DNA of 64,000 nucleotides from Mimachlamys varia (GCA_947623455.1 OX392542.1:12779625-12843624), one strand, 5' to 3'; positions 1-14,640 are shown, counted from the stretch's first letter. The notes: generated by a model not told the origin, from the letters alone. Made by a program: numbers and translations.

Positions 1-3000
1 GTATCACACATGTACACACGATAACAGACAGCTATTACACATGTACACACTATAACAGACAGGTATTACATATGTACACAACATAACAGACAAGCATTAC
101 ATGCACTGTATGAACACTATAACAGACAGGTAGTATACATCCACACACTATAACAGACAGGTATTACACTTGTACACACTATAACAGACAGGTATTATAC
201 ATTTACACACTATAACAGACAGGTATTACACATGCACACACTATAACAGACAGTATTACACATGTACACACTATAACAGACAGGTATTACACATGCACAC
301 AATATAACAGACAGGTATTATACATGTAAACACTATAATAGACAGGTATTATACATGTAAACACTATAATAGAAAGGTATTATACTGTATGTTAACACTA
401 TAACAGACAGGTATTACACATCTACACACTATAACAGACAAGTATTATACATGTACACACTATAACAGACAGTATTACACATGTACACACTATAACAGAC
501 AGGTATTACACTTGTACACACTATAACAGACAGGTATTACACATGTATACACTATAACAGACAAGTATAACATGCACTGTATGAACACTATAACAGACAG
601 GTATTATACATCCACACACTATAACAGACAGATATTACACATGCACACACTATAACAGCGGATATTATACATTTACACACTATAACAGACAGGTATTACA
701 CATGCACACAATACAACAGACAGGTATTATACATGTACACACTGTAACAGACAGGTATTACACATGTACACACTATAACAGACAGGTATTACACATCTAC
801 ACACTATAATTGACAAGTATTATACATGTACACACTATAACAGACAGGTATTATACATTTACACACTATAACAGACAGGTATTACACATGCACACACTGT
901 AAAAGACAGGTATTACACATGCACACACTATAACAGACAGTATTACACATGTACACACTATAACAGACAGGTATTACACTTGTACACACTATAACAGACA
1001 GGTATTACACATGTATACACTATAACAGACAAGTTTTACATGCACTGTATGAACACTATAACAGACAGGTATTATACATCCACACACTATAACAGACAGG
1101 TATTACACTTGTACACACTATAACAGACAGGTATTATACATTTACACACTATAACAGACAGGTATTACACATGCACACTATATAACAGACAGGTATTATA
1201 CATCTACACACTATAATTGACAAGTATTATACATGTACACACTATAACAGACAGGTATTATACATGTATCACTATACCAGACAGGTATTACACATGCACA
1301 CACTGTAACAGACAGGTATTACACATGCACACACTATAACAGACAGTATTACACATGCACACACTATAACAGACAGTATTACACATGTACACACTATAAC
1401 AGACAGTATAACACATGTACACACTATAACAGACAGGTATTACACATGTACAAACTGTAACAGACAGGTATTACACATGTATACACTATAACAGACAGTA
1501 TTTCACATGTACACACTATAACAGACAGTATCACACATGTACACACTATAAAAGACAGTATTACACATGTACACACTATAACAGACAGGTATTACACTTG
1601 TACACACTATAACAGACAGGTATTACACATGAATACACTATAACAGACAAGTATTACATGCACTGTATGAACACTATAACAGACAGGTATTATACATCCA
1701 CACACTATAACAGACAGGTATTACACATGTACACACTATAACAGACAGGTATTATACATTTACACACTATAACAAACAGGTATTACACATGCACACTATA
1801 TAACAGACAGGTATTATACATCTACACACTATAATTGACAAGTATTATACATGTACACACTATAACAGACAGGTATTATACATGTATCACTATACCAGAC
1901 AGGTATTACACATGCACACACTGTAACAGACAGGTATTACACATGCACACACTATAACAGACAGTATTACACATACACACACTATAACAGACAGGTATTA
2001 CACATGTACACACTGTAACAGACAGGTATTACACATGTATACACTATAACAGACAGTATTTCACATGTACACACTATAACAGACAGTATCACACATGTAC
2101 ACACGATAACAGACAGCTATTACACATGTACACACTATAACAGACAGGTATTACATATGTACACAACATAACAGACAAGCATTACATGCACTGTATGAAC
2201 ACTATAACAGACAGGTATTATACATCCACACACTATAACAGACAGGTATTATACTTGTACACACTATAACAGACAGGTATTATACATTTACACACTATAA
2301 CAGACAGGTATTACACATGCACACACTATAACAGACAGTATTACACATGTACACACTATAACAGACAGGTATTACACATGCACACACTATAACAGACAGG
2401 TATTATACATGTAAACACTATAATAGACAGGTATTATACATGTAAACACTATAATAGAAAGGTATTATACTGTATGTTAACACTATAACAGACAGGTATT
2501 ACACATCTACACACTATAACAGACAAGTATTATACATGTACACACTATAACAGACAGTATTACACATGTACACACTATAACAGACAGGTATTACACTTGT
2601 ACACACTATAACAGACAGGTATTACACATGTATACACTATAACAGACAAGTATAACATGCACTGTATGAACACTATAACAGACAGGTATTATACATCCAC
2701 ACACTATAACAGACAGGTATTATACATGTAAACACTTTAATCGACAGGTATTATACATGTAAACACTATAATTGACAGGTATTATACATGTAAAAACTAT
2801 AACAGACAGGTATTATACATGTACACACTATAACAGACAAGTATTATACATGTACACACTATAACAGACAGTATTACACATGTACACACTATAACAGACA
2901 GGTATTACACTTGTACACACTATAACAGACAGGTATTACACATGAATACACTATAACAGACAAGTATTACATGCACTGTATGAACATTATTACAGACAGG

Positions 3001-6000
3001 TATTATACATCCACACACTATAACAGACAGGTATTACACTTGTACACACTATAACAGACAGGTATTATACATTTACACACTATAACAAACAAGTATTACA
3101 CATGCACACTATATAACAGACAGGTATTATACATCTACACACTATAATTGACAAGTATTATACATGTACACACTATAACAGACAGGTAATATACATGTAT
3201 CACTATACCAGACAGGTATTACACATGCACACACTATAACAGACAGGTGTTACACATGCACACACTATAACAGACAGTATTACACATACACACACTATAA
3301 CAGACAGTATAACACATGTACACACTATAACAGACAGGTATTACACATGTACACACTGTAACAGACAGGTATTACACATGTATACACTATAACAGACAGT
3401 ATTTCACATGTACACACTATAACAGACAGTATCACACATGTACACACGATAACAGACAGCTATTACACATGTACACACTATAACAGACAGGTATTACATA
3501 TGTACACAACATAACAGACAAGCATTACATGCACTGTATGAACACTATAACAGACAGGTAGTATACATCCACACACTATAACAGACAGGTATTACACTTG
3601 TACACACTATAACAGACAGGTATTATACATTTACACACTATAACAGACAGGTATTACACATGCACACACTATAACAGACAGTATTACACATGTACACACT
3701 ATAACAGACAGGTATTACACATGCACACACTATAACAGACAGGTATTATACATGTAAACACTATAATAGACAGGTATTATACATGTAAACACTATAATAG
3801 AAAGGTATTATACTGTATGTTAACACTATAACAGACAGGTATTACACATCTACACACTATAACAGACAAGTATTATACATGTACACACTATAACAGACAG
3901 TATTACACATGTACACACTATAACAGACAGGTATTACACTTGTACACACTATAACAGACAGGTATTACACATGTATACACTATAACAGACAAGTATAACA
4001 TGCACTGTATGAACACTATAACAGACAGGTATTATACATCCACACACTATAACAGACAGGTATTATACATGTAAACACTTTAATCGACAGGTATTATACA
4101 TGTAAACACTATAATTGACAGGTATTATACATGTAAAAACTATAACAGACAGGTATTATACATGTACACACTATAACAGACAAGTATTATACATGTACAC
4201 ACTATAACAGACAGTATTACACATGTACACACTATAACAGACAGGTATTACACTTGTACACACTATAACAGACAGGTATTACACATGAATACACTATAAC
4301 AGACAAGTATTATACATTTACACACTATAACAGACAGGTATTACACATGCACACAATACAACAGACAGGTATTATACATGTACACACTGTAACAGACAGG
4401 TATTACACATGTACACACTATAACAGACAGGTATTACACATCTACACACTATAATTGACAAGTAAAATACATGTACACACTATAACAGACAGGTATTATA
4501 CATTTACACACTATAACAGACAGGTATTACACATGCACACACTGTAAAAGACAGGTATTACACATGCACACACTATAACAGACAGTATTACACATGTACA
4601 CACTATAACAGACAGGTATTACACTTGTACACACTATAACAGACAGGTATTACACATGTATACACTATAACAGACAAATTTTACATGCACTGTATGAACA
4701 CTATAACAGACAAGTATTACATGCACTGTATGAACACTATAACAGACAGGTATTATACATCCACACACTATAACAGACAGGTATTACACTTGTACACACT
4801 ATAACAGACAGGTATTATACATTTACACACTATAACAGACAGGTATTACACATGCACACTATATAACAGACAGGTATTATACATCTACACACTATAATTG
4901 ACAAGTATTATACATGTACACACTATAACAGACAGGTATTATACATGTATCACTATACCAGACAGGTATTACACATGCACACACTGTAACAGACAGGTAT
5001 TACACATGCACACACTATAACAGACAGTATTACACATGCACACACTATAACAGACAGTATTACACATGTACACACTATAACAGATAGTATAACACATGTA
5101 CACACTATAACAGACAGGTATTACACATGTACAAACTGTACCAGACAGGTATTACACATGTATACACTATAACAGACAGTATTTCACATGTACACACTAT
5201 AACAGACAGTATCACACATGTACACACGATAACAGACAGCTATTACACATGTACACACTATAACAGACAGGTATTACATATGTACACAACATAACAGACA
5301 AGCATTACATGCACTGTATGAACACTATAACAGACAGGTAGTATACATCCACACACTATAACAGACAGGTATTACACTTGTACACACTATAACAGACAGG
5401 TATTATACATTTACACACTATAACAGACAGGTATTACACATGCACACACTATAACAGACAGTATTACACATGTAAACACTATAACAGACAGGTATTACAC
5501 ATGCACACACTATAACAGACAGGTATTATACATGTAAACACTATAATAGACAGGTATTATACATGTAAACACTATAATAGAAAGGTATTATACTGTATGT
5601 TAACACTATAACAGACAGGTATTACACATCTACACACTATAACAGACAAGTATTATACATGTAATCACTATAACAGACAATATTACACATGTACACACTA
5701 TAACAGACAGGTATTACACTTGTACACACTATAACAGACAGGTATTACACATCTACACACTATAACAGACAAGTATTATACATGTAATCACTATAACAGA
5801 CAATATTACACTTGTACACACTATAACAGACAGGTATTACACTTGTACACACTATAACAGACAAGTAGAACATGCACTGTATGAACACTATAACAGACAG
5901 GTATTATACATCCACACACTATAACAGACAGATATTACACATGCACACACTATAACAGCGGATATTATACATTTACACACTATAACAGACAGGTATTACA

Positions 6001-6883
6001 CATGCACACAATACAACAGACAGGTATTATACATGTACACACTGTAACAGACAGGTATTACACATGTACACACTATAACAGACAGGTATTACACATCTAC
6101 ACACTATAACAGACAAGTATTATACATGTACACACTATAACAGACAGTATTACACATGTACACACTATAACAGACAGGTATTACACTTGTACACACTATA
6201 ACAGACAGGTATTACACATGTATACACTATAACAGACAAGTATAACATGCACTGTATGAACACTATAACAGACAGGTATTATACATCCACACACTATAAC
6301 AGACAGATATTACACATGCACACACTATAACAGCGGATATTATACATTTACACACTATAACAGACAGGTATTACACATGCACACACTGTAACAGACAGGT
6401 ATTACACATGTACACACTATAACAGACAGGTATTACACATCTACACACTATAATTGACAAGTATTATACATGTACACACTATAACAGACAGGTATTATAC
6501 ATTTACACACTATAACAGACAGGTATTACACATGCACACACTGTAAAAGACAGGTATTACACATGTATACACTATAACAGACAAGTATTAAACATGCACA
6601 AACTATAACAGACAGTATTACACATGCACACACTATAACAGACAGGTATTACACATGTACACACTATAACAGACAGTATTACACATGTACACACTATAAC
6701 AGACAAGTATTATACATGTACACACTATAACAGACAGGTATTATACATGTACACACTATAACAGACAAGTATTACATGCACTGTATGAACATTATAACAG
6801 ACAGGTATTATACATCCACACACTATAACAGACAGGTATTACACATGTATATACTATAACAGACAGGTATTATACATGTACAC
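1..6883. repeat. 30/31-bp minisatellite with higher-order repeats
   Basis: About 220 head-to-tail units run from the left window edge to about 6883. Each unit reads roughly GTATTACACATGTACACAC followed by TATAACAGACAG and is 31 bp, or 30 bp when one G is missing. A divergent unit containing ATGCACTGTATGAACAC recurs at intervals. Long blocks of variant units repeat: the landmark GTATCACACATGTACACACG occurs at 1, 2086, 3429 and 5209, giving blocks of about 2085, 1343 and 1780 bp. No reading frame stays open. The array is cut by the window start, so its true length is unknown. Confidence 0.97.
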
Positions 6884-8740
6884 CAGAACTACTAGAATTA
6901 TACGAGATGTGTAGAACTTTTTTTGGATACTAGTACTGTGAATTGCATTAGTTTTTGTTTAAACACAATAGCATCATTTGCAGCCAAAGGGCCAGAGTTA
7001 ATAAAGGGAAAATAGACTGAATAACTGTCTTTTGATTCAGATATGATCAAAACCTCATCATGGATAGAAAATTGAAATTATGCTTATTTCACAGCCCTTG
7101 GGTAGACAGTCACCTGCTATACATATGTAATATTTGTTTTACCATTATGGCAAATATGGCTCATGTTTCAATAAAATACACTGTAATTTGTATAACCTTA
7201 AAGTAGCATAATAAAATATATCATCACAATATTATACTATAGGGTTATTAATCAGCTAATTCCGTATTGGCCCAGTTATTATGGCCAGGTCTGTCATATT
7301 TGCCAGAGGCCGCAGGCTGAGACTTCAACAAACCGATTTTACAATTTTTTAGACACCCAAGTACCCTACAATGTATGTTCCACCACATGTATTAGGTATA
7401 TGTATGGTTGCAGGTCATAGAATAATAGATACTATCAAATGATTCAAAGTATTTTATATGAATATAGGTTGAATGATGGTGCTATGATAAAAAAAAACTT
7501 GTTAAATGATCAAATAATGATAAATTGAATATAATTGTATTTTGAAATAAAAATTTGTCAAAATATTATTCTTAAAAATTTTAAACTACTATCTATCCAT
7601 AAGTTTGTTAGTTTTGGACCCAAAGTAAGTGTCAATAAACTGATTTTTTTCTTTGAATCTGTTTCACATTTTCGAGAAAAAACCTATGTATCCCAGTGCA
7701 TTATATGGAAATGTGTATAAACTTTAGACAATCTTCATATATATGATCGAATTTGCAATGATCATGATGTCTTAAAGTTTATCTTATCATAAATGAGAGG
7801 GTATAGCATATTGTATAGTTAATTGGATTTCACCAGAAATATTTTCTGTGTATTTTATATTGGGTTACACCTGATTTAAACAGTAATTGATAACTATAGG
7901 AAAGCTGTAAGCAAGCAGCAAGATAAATGAGGTACATTACATATTTATACTGTTGACTCAGCTTTCTGACATGATCTGCAACTATCTGTTTTTTCACATC
8001 AAAACTGCTGCATACATGGCATACTTGTACACTTTACAGGTGGACACATGTCAAAGAAACCAGGACTTTCCATTGATTATTATAATGTAAACAAATTAAC
8101 AACTTCATGAACATGCTGCAGCATACTCTTCCCTTGTGTGAACAAAAATATAACATAAATCGAGATGAATTTTCAAATCTCACTTTATATTATTATTTCA
8201 GCACAGGTACAAACCTCGTCCGTAAATCAACCTAAAATATCATAGTTTTTTGAGGCTATACAAAAAAAAATTATGCGTTTCTACCAATCTCCTAAATCCA
8301 CAGCTACATCTTAAGCAAACAGCTACTTTAGTTTGTCTCATTCTGACTTAAAACATACGTGAACCAGCTTATAAACGACCATGGGTCTCACCAGTAAGAA
8401 TTATTCCTTTTAAACCAACAAAACCAGCTATAGTTCGAATAATTAATCCCAACAACTTCACGAATATTTTCTAAGTCCCAACGGCTTTTCGGAACACTCG
8501 AGTGTCTTTCGGAAAAGTTTATGGCTCGGGATTATACGTTGTAATTTTAGTGTATCGTAATATGCGCTTTCTTGTACAAATCTTTCTAAAATTATCCCTT
8601 AATATGAAAAGTTATATTTAAATATATCAACTAAACTTGCTGATAATATTTTATTTAAGCGTTCGCCTACTTACTATTTTTAAATACGCAACTAAGCTTC
8701 CTGTGGAGCTAGTTTTACACAGCTCCCGTTTATAACATTC
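6884..8740. other. AT-rich spacer without recognised gene
   Basis: This single-copy-looking DNA lies between two minisatellites. The only forward reading frame of note (7535-7720) is 61 codons of low-complexity, AT-driven residues with no domain, splice context or promoter. I see no coding, RNA or mobile-element signal. Confidence 0.6.
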
Positions 8741-10577
8741 CACATCAACACCTTAACCGTCACAACACCACCTTAACTGTCTCATCACCACCTTAACTGT
8801 CACATCACCACCTTAACTGTCTCATCACCACCTTAATCGTCACATCAACACCCTAACCGTCACATCACCACCTTAATCATCTAATCACCACCTTAACCGT
8901 CACATCACCACCTTAGCCGTCATATCACCACCTTAACCGTCACATCATCACCGTAACCGTCACATCAACACCCTATCCGTCTCATCACCACCTTAATCGT
9001 CACATCAACACCCTAACCGTCACATCACCACCTTAACTGTCTCATCACCACCTTAACCGTCTCATCAACACCTTAACCGTCACATCACCACCTCAACCAT
9101 CACATCAACACTCTAACCGTCTCATCACCACCTTAACCGTCTCATCAACACCCTAACCGTCACATCAACACCCTATCCGTCTCATCACCACCTTAATCGT
9201 CACATCAACACCCTAACCGTCACATCAACACCCTATCCGTCTCATCAACACCCTAACCGTCTCATCACCAACCTAACCGTCACATCACCACCTTAGCCGT
9301 CATATCACCACCTCAACCATCACATCAACACCCTTACCGTCTCATCACCACCTTAACCGTCTCATCAACACCCTAACCGTCTCATCACCACCTTAACCGT
9401 CACATCAACACCTTAACCGTCACATCACCACCTTAACTGTCTCATCACCACCTTAACCGTCTCATCAACACCTTAACCGTCACATCACCACCTTAACCGT
9501 CACATCAACACCTTAACTGTCTCATCAACACCTTAACCGTCTCATCACCACCTTAACCGTCACATCAACACCTTAACCGTCACATCACCACCTTAACCGA
9601 CACTTCACCACCTGAACCGTCACATCACCACCTTAACCGTCACATCACCACCTCAACCATCACATCAACACCCTTACCGTGTCATCACCACCTTAACCGT
9701 CATATCACCAGCTTAACCGTCACATCACCACCTTAACCGTCACATCACCACCTTAACCGTCACATCACCACCTTAACTGTCTCATCACCACCTTAACTGT
9801 CTCATCACCACCTTAACCGTCTCATCAACACCTTAACCGTCACATCACCACCTTAGCCGTCATATCACCAGCTTAACCGTCACATCACCACCTTAACCGT
9901 CACATCACCACCTTAACCGTCACATCACCACCTTAACCGTCACATCACCACCTTAACCGACACATCACCACCTGAACCGACACATCACCACCTTAACTGT
10001 CACATCACCAGCTTAACCGTCACATCAACACCTTAACCGTCACATCACCACCTTAACCGTCACATCACCACCTTAACCGTCACATCACCACCTTAACCGT
10101 CACATCACCACCTTAACCGTCACATCACCACCTTAACTGTCTCATCACCACCTTAACTGTCTCATCACCACCTTAACCGTCTCATCAACACCTTAACCGT
10201 CACATCACCACCTTAGCCGTCATATCACCAGCTTAACCGTCACATCAACACCTTAACCGTCACATCACCACCTTAACCGACACATCACCACCTTAACCGT
10301 CACATCAACACCTTAACCGTCACATCACCACCTTAACTGTCTCATCACCACCTTAACCGACACATCATCACCTTAACCGTCACATCACGACCATAACCGT
10401 CACATCATCACCGTAACCGTTACATCACAACCATAACCGTCACATCATCACCGTAACCGTTACATCACAACCATAACCGTCACATCATCACCTTAACCGT
10501 TACATCATAACCATAACCGTCACATCACCACCTTAACCGTCACATCATCACCGTAACCGTCACATCACCACCTTAAC
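8741..10577. repeat. 20-bp minisatellite in strict register
   Basis: About 92 units of consensus CACATCACCACCTTAACCGT follow one another, and every unit keeps the 20-bp phase with no indel over about 1.84 kb. Variation is by substitution only (CACA/CTCA, CACCA/CAACA, TTAACC/CTAACC, CCGT/CTGT). The top strand is very G-poor; the bottom strand carries three GG doublets per unit. TTAA gives TAA on both strands, so no frame stays open. Units near the right end (after about 10381) are the most diverged. Confidence 0.97.
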
Positions 10578-12701
10578 AGGCTTATATATAATATATAGAA
10601 ATTGTATTAATTCATTTTATCATTTTTCATCGGAAATGTGTCGCTGTCGACAGTAGGATAAGTCTCCTCGACTGTACACACTACATTGGGTCCTTGACCG
10701 ACCGCGATATCTTAGCTTTTGGACACGATCTTTAAACACGTCTTTTTCCAGGGTGCAATTAGATGTTAGGGCGCTACATTAATTTTCAAAACTATAGGGT
10801 CTCAGTGATATATGGGTGCATGTAACGAAGGGTGGGACATTCCAAGAAAAAAGATAAAAGAGAAAGAGGGGCTGTACCTGGAAGATTCTGCAGGACGATA
10901 CTGTATTACCCTGGGTTACTGGGTTCTTCCTTCCGTGATTTTACTGATCTGCCTGTTGTATTTTGTGTACGCGTTCAGCACTGCTCCTTGTATGTATATT
11001 CAATGACTTCCTATTTACATTTAAAAAAAACACTGTTTCCGTAACCACCCCCCCCCCCCCCCCCGTGTTTTTGAAGACTGCGGTTAAACAATATACTTAA
11101 CGCATACACACTGTTCCATTGGGTTCAACCATTTGATGCTTTGTTATCTTCCGCTTTCACCGAAACGGTGGATATTAATTTGGGTTCGTCCGTCTGTCTG
11201 TCTGCCCGTCTGTCACGCTTCGTTTCCCTGCAATAACGGCAACAAATATTATCCGATTTTCTTAAACTTTGAAACTTAACTACAAGGTAAAATGCCTAAA
11301 GGGCTCGGCCAAGTTCGATCGCCACTTTTGGAGGACGTTACTTTGCGGCGCAATATAAAAAAACATATTCACTATGGAGCGCTAACGCGCACCATAGAAG
11401 ATGTTCGTTGCCAACTGCGGGAATACTAATGTTTACGCAGTCAAAATGAGGTACAATCCTATTTTAATTTTACCAATACTTCATTTTATGAAAATGCTTT
11501 TACTTTGAATTAAGAAAATTAAGCAATATTTAAAACAAAAAATCTACAAGTACCCCTCCTAATAAAGGGTTTGGTCCGTACAGCTTTATTGCAATACTTT
11601 TCTTACTATACATGCTGTTCAGCATCACTATTGGATAAACGAAATCTAACGTGAATAATGATTAACATCTTGTTGTCGCTTCACAACGTGAGCCATGTGT
11701 ATCCGTAGAACTTCATACCTTATAAGATTCACAAGAAAACAAATGGACTGAATAACATCTAACCTACTACAGATGGTAAATGGTTCGTTACTGTATTGAT
11801 AATGTGGGAAAACACAAAATCGATGTAGCATATATGCATCACGTTGAACAATAACGTTATTGACGTCGCCAGTCTGAAGACGTCCCGGCACTAAATTTCG
11901 TCATTGTTTACCTGAAGTGACGTCATTGTTGAGGATATGACGTCAAAACCTATTTCAATATGTAGGTGAGATATCTCCCTATATAGTTGTTTTAGCTAAA
12001 ATTAGAAAAGGTGATGTCCATTTTTGGTGCACCTGCATCGGCTCGAAATCGGCTTCGTGACACTAAACGTAGATGTACGATCGGCTCAAAATCGGCTTCG
12101 TGACAAAGAAGTGGTTAATTTAAAATTAAATAGAATGAAAAAAAATTTCTCAAAATTTAATTAGGTATGCTGATTCATCATGATAAAATGTAGGTCAAGT
12201 ATTGATTTGGTGACGATCAACTAATACATTCAAAAGTAAGGCTGATTTAAGTTGAACATTTTAAATATTTAGGGCATGATCCAACGTGGAACCTTGTCGA
12301 ACTTCAGTCAAATTTGTGTAAGATTTCCCCAAGAGTTCTTTCTCTTGGACGGATTCCCATCAAACTTTCAGGTTGAGTTTGGTTGCAACAACTGTTGTTA
12401 GAATGTAAAGAGTTTTGTATATACATTTTGTAACAACCAACATAAAACAGAACAAAAAACAAAAGACTATGCCGCAAGGTCTTCCTGCCTTCTCAAGCTT
12501 CTTCGGGCGGACTATTGTTTATTTTTGTCTTTTACAATTGATTTTTTTTTGTTTTCAAAAATCTGCTTCATTTTCTCACTGTTTTTCATGTAATTTTCAT
12601 AATGTTTTATTACCGGTAACATGTTACAATTATTACCACCATATTTATTCATGATTATCATTTGTCAATGTGTTTTAGGTTATGTAGACCCTTTTTAACT
12701 C
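10578..12701. other. Non-coding spacer with dispersed repeat pieces
   Basis: No gene can be supported. Visible pieces are a poly-C run at 11046-11064, a CTGT-rich stretch at about 11187-11215 inside a segment that looks like a dispersed repeat (about 11155-11345), a hairpin module described separately at 11371-11460, and a near-duplication of AAATCGGCTTCGTGAC at 12045-12105. A 64-codon frame at 10812 contains one hydrophobic stretch but has no recognisable family. Confidence 0.5.
11371..11460 (+). repeat. Solo terminal module of hairpin-ended element (copy H1)
   Basis: The segment contains two adjacent palindromes, CTATGGAGCGC/GCGCACCATAG and ACTGCGGGAATAC/TTTACGCAGT, followed by TCAAAATGAGGTACAATCCT. 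The same ordered module lies at 46250-46345. Part of it (the second palindrome and the tail) lies at 25470-25535. At the latter two sites it bounds a longer element; here no element body follows. Confidence 0.75.
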
Positions 12702-13835
12702 AGATTAGAAATGACTATCATGATGGAAGCGGTCAATCTTAGGACTGCGAGTGATGCTGAGGTGATTGAGTTTGGTGAGTAGTTTTGTATTATTATCAAA
12801 AGGTACACGGTACACTATATATACCACGGTACACTATATATACCACGGTACACTATATATACCACGGTACACTATATATACTACGGTACACTATATATAC
12901 CACGGTACACTATATATACCACGGTACACTATATATACCACGGTACACTATATATACCACGGTACACTATATATACCACGGTACACTATATATACCACGG
13001 TACACTATATATACTACGGTACACTATATATACCACGGTACACTATATATACCACGGTACACTATATATACCACGGTACACTATATATTCCACGGTACAC
13101 TATATATACCACGGTACACTATATATACCACGGTACACTATATATACCACGGTACACTATATATACCACGGTACACTATATATACCACGGTACACTATAT
13201 ATACCACGGTACACTACATCTACCACGGTACACTATATATACCACGGTACACTATATATACCACGGTACACTATATATACCACGGTACACTATATATACC
13301 ACGGTACACTATATATACCACGGTACACTATATATACCACGGTACACTATATATACCACGGTACACTATATATACCACGGTACACTACATCTACCACGGT
13401 ACACTATATATACCACGGTACACTATATATACCACGGTACACTACATCTACCACGGTACACTATATATACCACGGTACACTATATATACCACGGTACACT
13501 ATATATACCACGGTACACTATATATACCACGGTACACTATATATACCACGGTACACTATATATACCACGGTACACTATATATACCACGGTACACTATATA
13601 TACCACGGTACACTACATCTACCACGGTACACTATATATACCACGGTACACTATATATACCACGGAACAATACATCTACCTAGCGACAGCGGACCAGTTG
13701 ATACATTGTTTCAGTTTAACAAAAAAAAAGATAAGTGGAATGGAAGCAACGCATGTAAGAAACGTTTTCTGTTATGGAATGTTAACTGTTTCAAAAGCCA
13801 GACGTTTGCCGAAATGGCTGTGATTGGCCATACAG
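12702..13835 (+). CDS. Possible two exons of an unrecognised gene flanking a minisatellite
   Basis: A pyrimidine-rich acceptor (CTTTTTAACTCAG) ends at 12701. An open stretch containing ATG at 12711 follows, up to a good donor G|GTGAGT at 12775. After the 19-bp array, an open frame runs to a good donor ACAG|GTAAGT at 13836. If the second exon starts after the AG at 13696-13697, the two join in frame (exon pieces 12702-12774 and 13698-13835). The joined peptide continues through VDTLFQFNKKKDKW and WNVNCFKSQTFAEMAVIG. That acceptor lacks a pyrimidine tract, and I recognise no domain. The array would then be intronic. It could equally be chance; the two donors are the best evidence. Confidence 0.25.
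12802..13680 (+). repeat. 19-bp minisatellite
   Basis: About 46 perfect-register units of CGGTACACTATATATACCA are seen, with rare variants CTACATCTACC, TATACTACG and TATATTCC. Because 19 is not a multiple of 3 and the unit lacks a stop in any forward register, all three forward frames stay open and give a periodic 19-residue sequence. The 305- and 352-codon frames here are artefacts. The bottom strand has TAG in each unit. The unit is itself nearly palindromic (GGTA...TACC). Confidence 0.97.
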
Positions 13836-13839
13836 GTAA

Positions 13840-14046
13840 GTGACAAAACAACTGCTTCAGTAAAACAGTTGCGAGAAAAGCCAAATGACATTTGATCTTA
13901 AATTGTGGTGGAATTCGTATATATTTGACACTTACGCATTCAGATCGGATAGTGCTAACTCACTGCTTATTGTCAAATATCGCTAGTGTAAATTGTTGTC
14001 ATAGTGAGCATGTGCTGTAGTTGAGGCACATGGGTTTGCCAAATAT
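13840..14046. other. Short spacer, nothing recognised
   Basis: I see no gene or repeat between the putative donor at 13836 and the foldback element at 14049. Confidence 0.4.
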
Positions 14047-14048
14047 AG

Positions 14049-14195
14049 AGGATCTTACACGAGTGTCGATGTAATATGGAATGATTAAACGAGTTAGATA
14101 ATTTTATATGTCACGAGCCTTTAGGCGAGTGACATATTAAATTATAAAACGAGTTTAATAAATTCCATATTGAATTGACACGAGTGTAAGATTCT
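14049..14195 (+). repeat. Foldback element (hairpin arms about 65 bp)
   Basis: Left arm 14051-14115 (GATCTTACACGAGTGTC...ATATGTCAC) is inverted at 14129-14192 (GTGACATAT...GACACGAGTGTAAGATT) around a short loop. Related foldbacks occur at about 27053-27150, 38398-38470 and 54146-54245, so this is a dispersed family. Confidence 0.8.
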
Positions 14196-14198
14196 TTT

Positions 14199-14430
14199 TA
14201 TCACATAACTTATATTTATGAGAAAATAACAAAAAAAAAACTCTCATATTCATTCTCTATAAGAAAGGCAAATTTCTTCTGTGACAGTACGATTTTCACT
14301 ACCGATACAATCATATGACGTCATAAAGACGTCATTAGTTTATGACGTCACAATAGTGTTATTATACGTGTGTAATACCATTTTTATGACATGGCCGTGT
14401 GACATGACTGAACGGGTCAGTTATGTGATA
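14199..14430 (+). mobile_element. TIR element with CRE palindromes (MITE-like)
   Basis: Terminal inverted repeats TATCACATAACT (14199-14210) and AGTTATGTGATA (14419-14430) bound about 230 bp. The interior has TATGACGTCATA, AGACGTCATT and TATGACGTCACA, which are CRE-type TGACGTCA cores, and a subterminal palindrome ACTGAACGGGTCAGT. An inverted copy lies at 53918-54143 and an internally deleted one at 27154-27217. In three of these sites it sits directly beside the foldback family, so the two may move as one composite. Confidence 0.8.
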
Positions 14431-14640
14431 ATAAAATCTATTATATAATGTGTATTTATCCATATTCTCATTGGCTAAATCGCTAACACATGACTTTTGA
14501 TAAAAAGCTATATTAACTGGTTTCCAAAGCAAACCCAGTTAACATAAAAAAATAGTTAATAACACCGGCGATAAAAATAGATTATGAAAAACCAGAACTT
14601 TAATAACACCTCCGCTAAAAATAGATTCTGGAAATACCCT

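Noticed and set aside
1..6883. CRISPR-like regular repeats
   Set aside because: Units are contiguous variants with no unique spacers, and the genome is eukaryotic.
7535..7720. 61-codon frame in the AT-rich spacer
   Set aside because: Low-complexity composition and no supporting signals.
8741..10577. Telomeric or subtelomeric repeat
   Set aside because: The bottom strand GGTTAAGG is only loosely telomere-like; the unit is 20 bp and internal, not TTAGGG.
10812..11006. 64-codon frame with one hydrophobic segment (VLPSVILLICLLYFVYAF) and a possible donor at 10990
   Set aside because: A single short frame, no family recognised and no downstream exon; a first exon of a small membrane protein cannot be excluded.
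12766..13843. 305- and 352-codon frames with a 19-residue period
   Set aside because: Frame-independent openness of a 19-bp repeat; no codon-level selection is visible.
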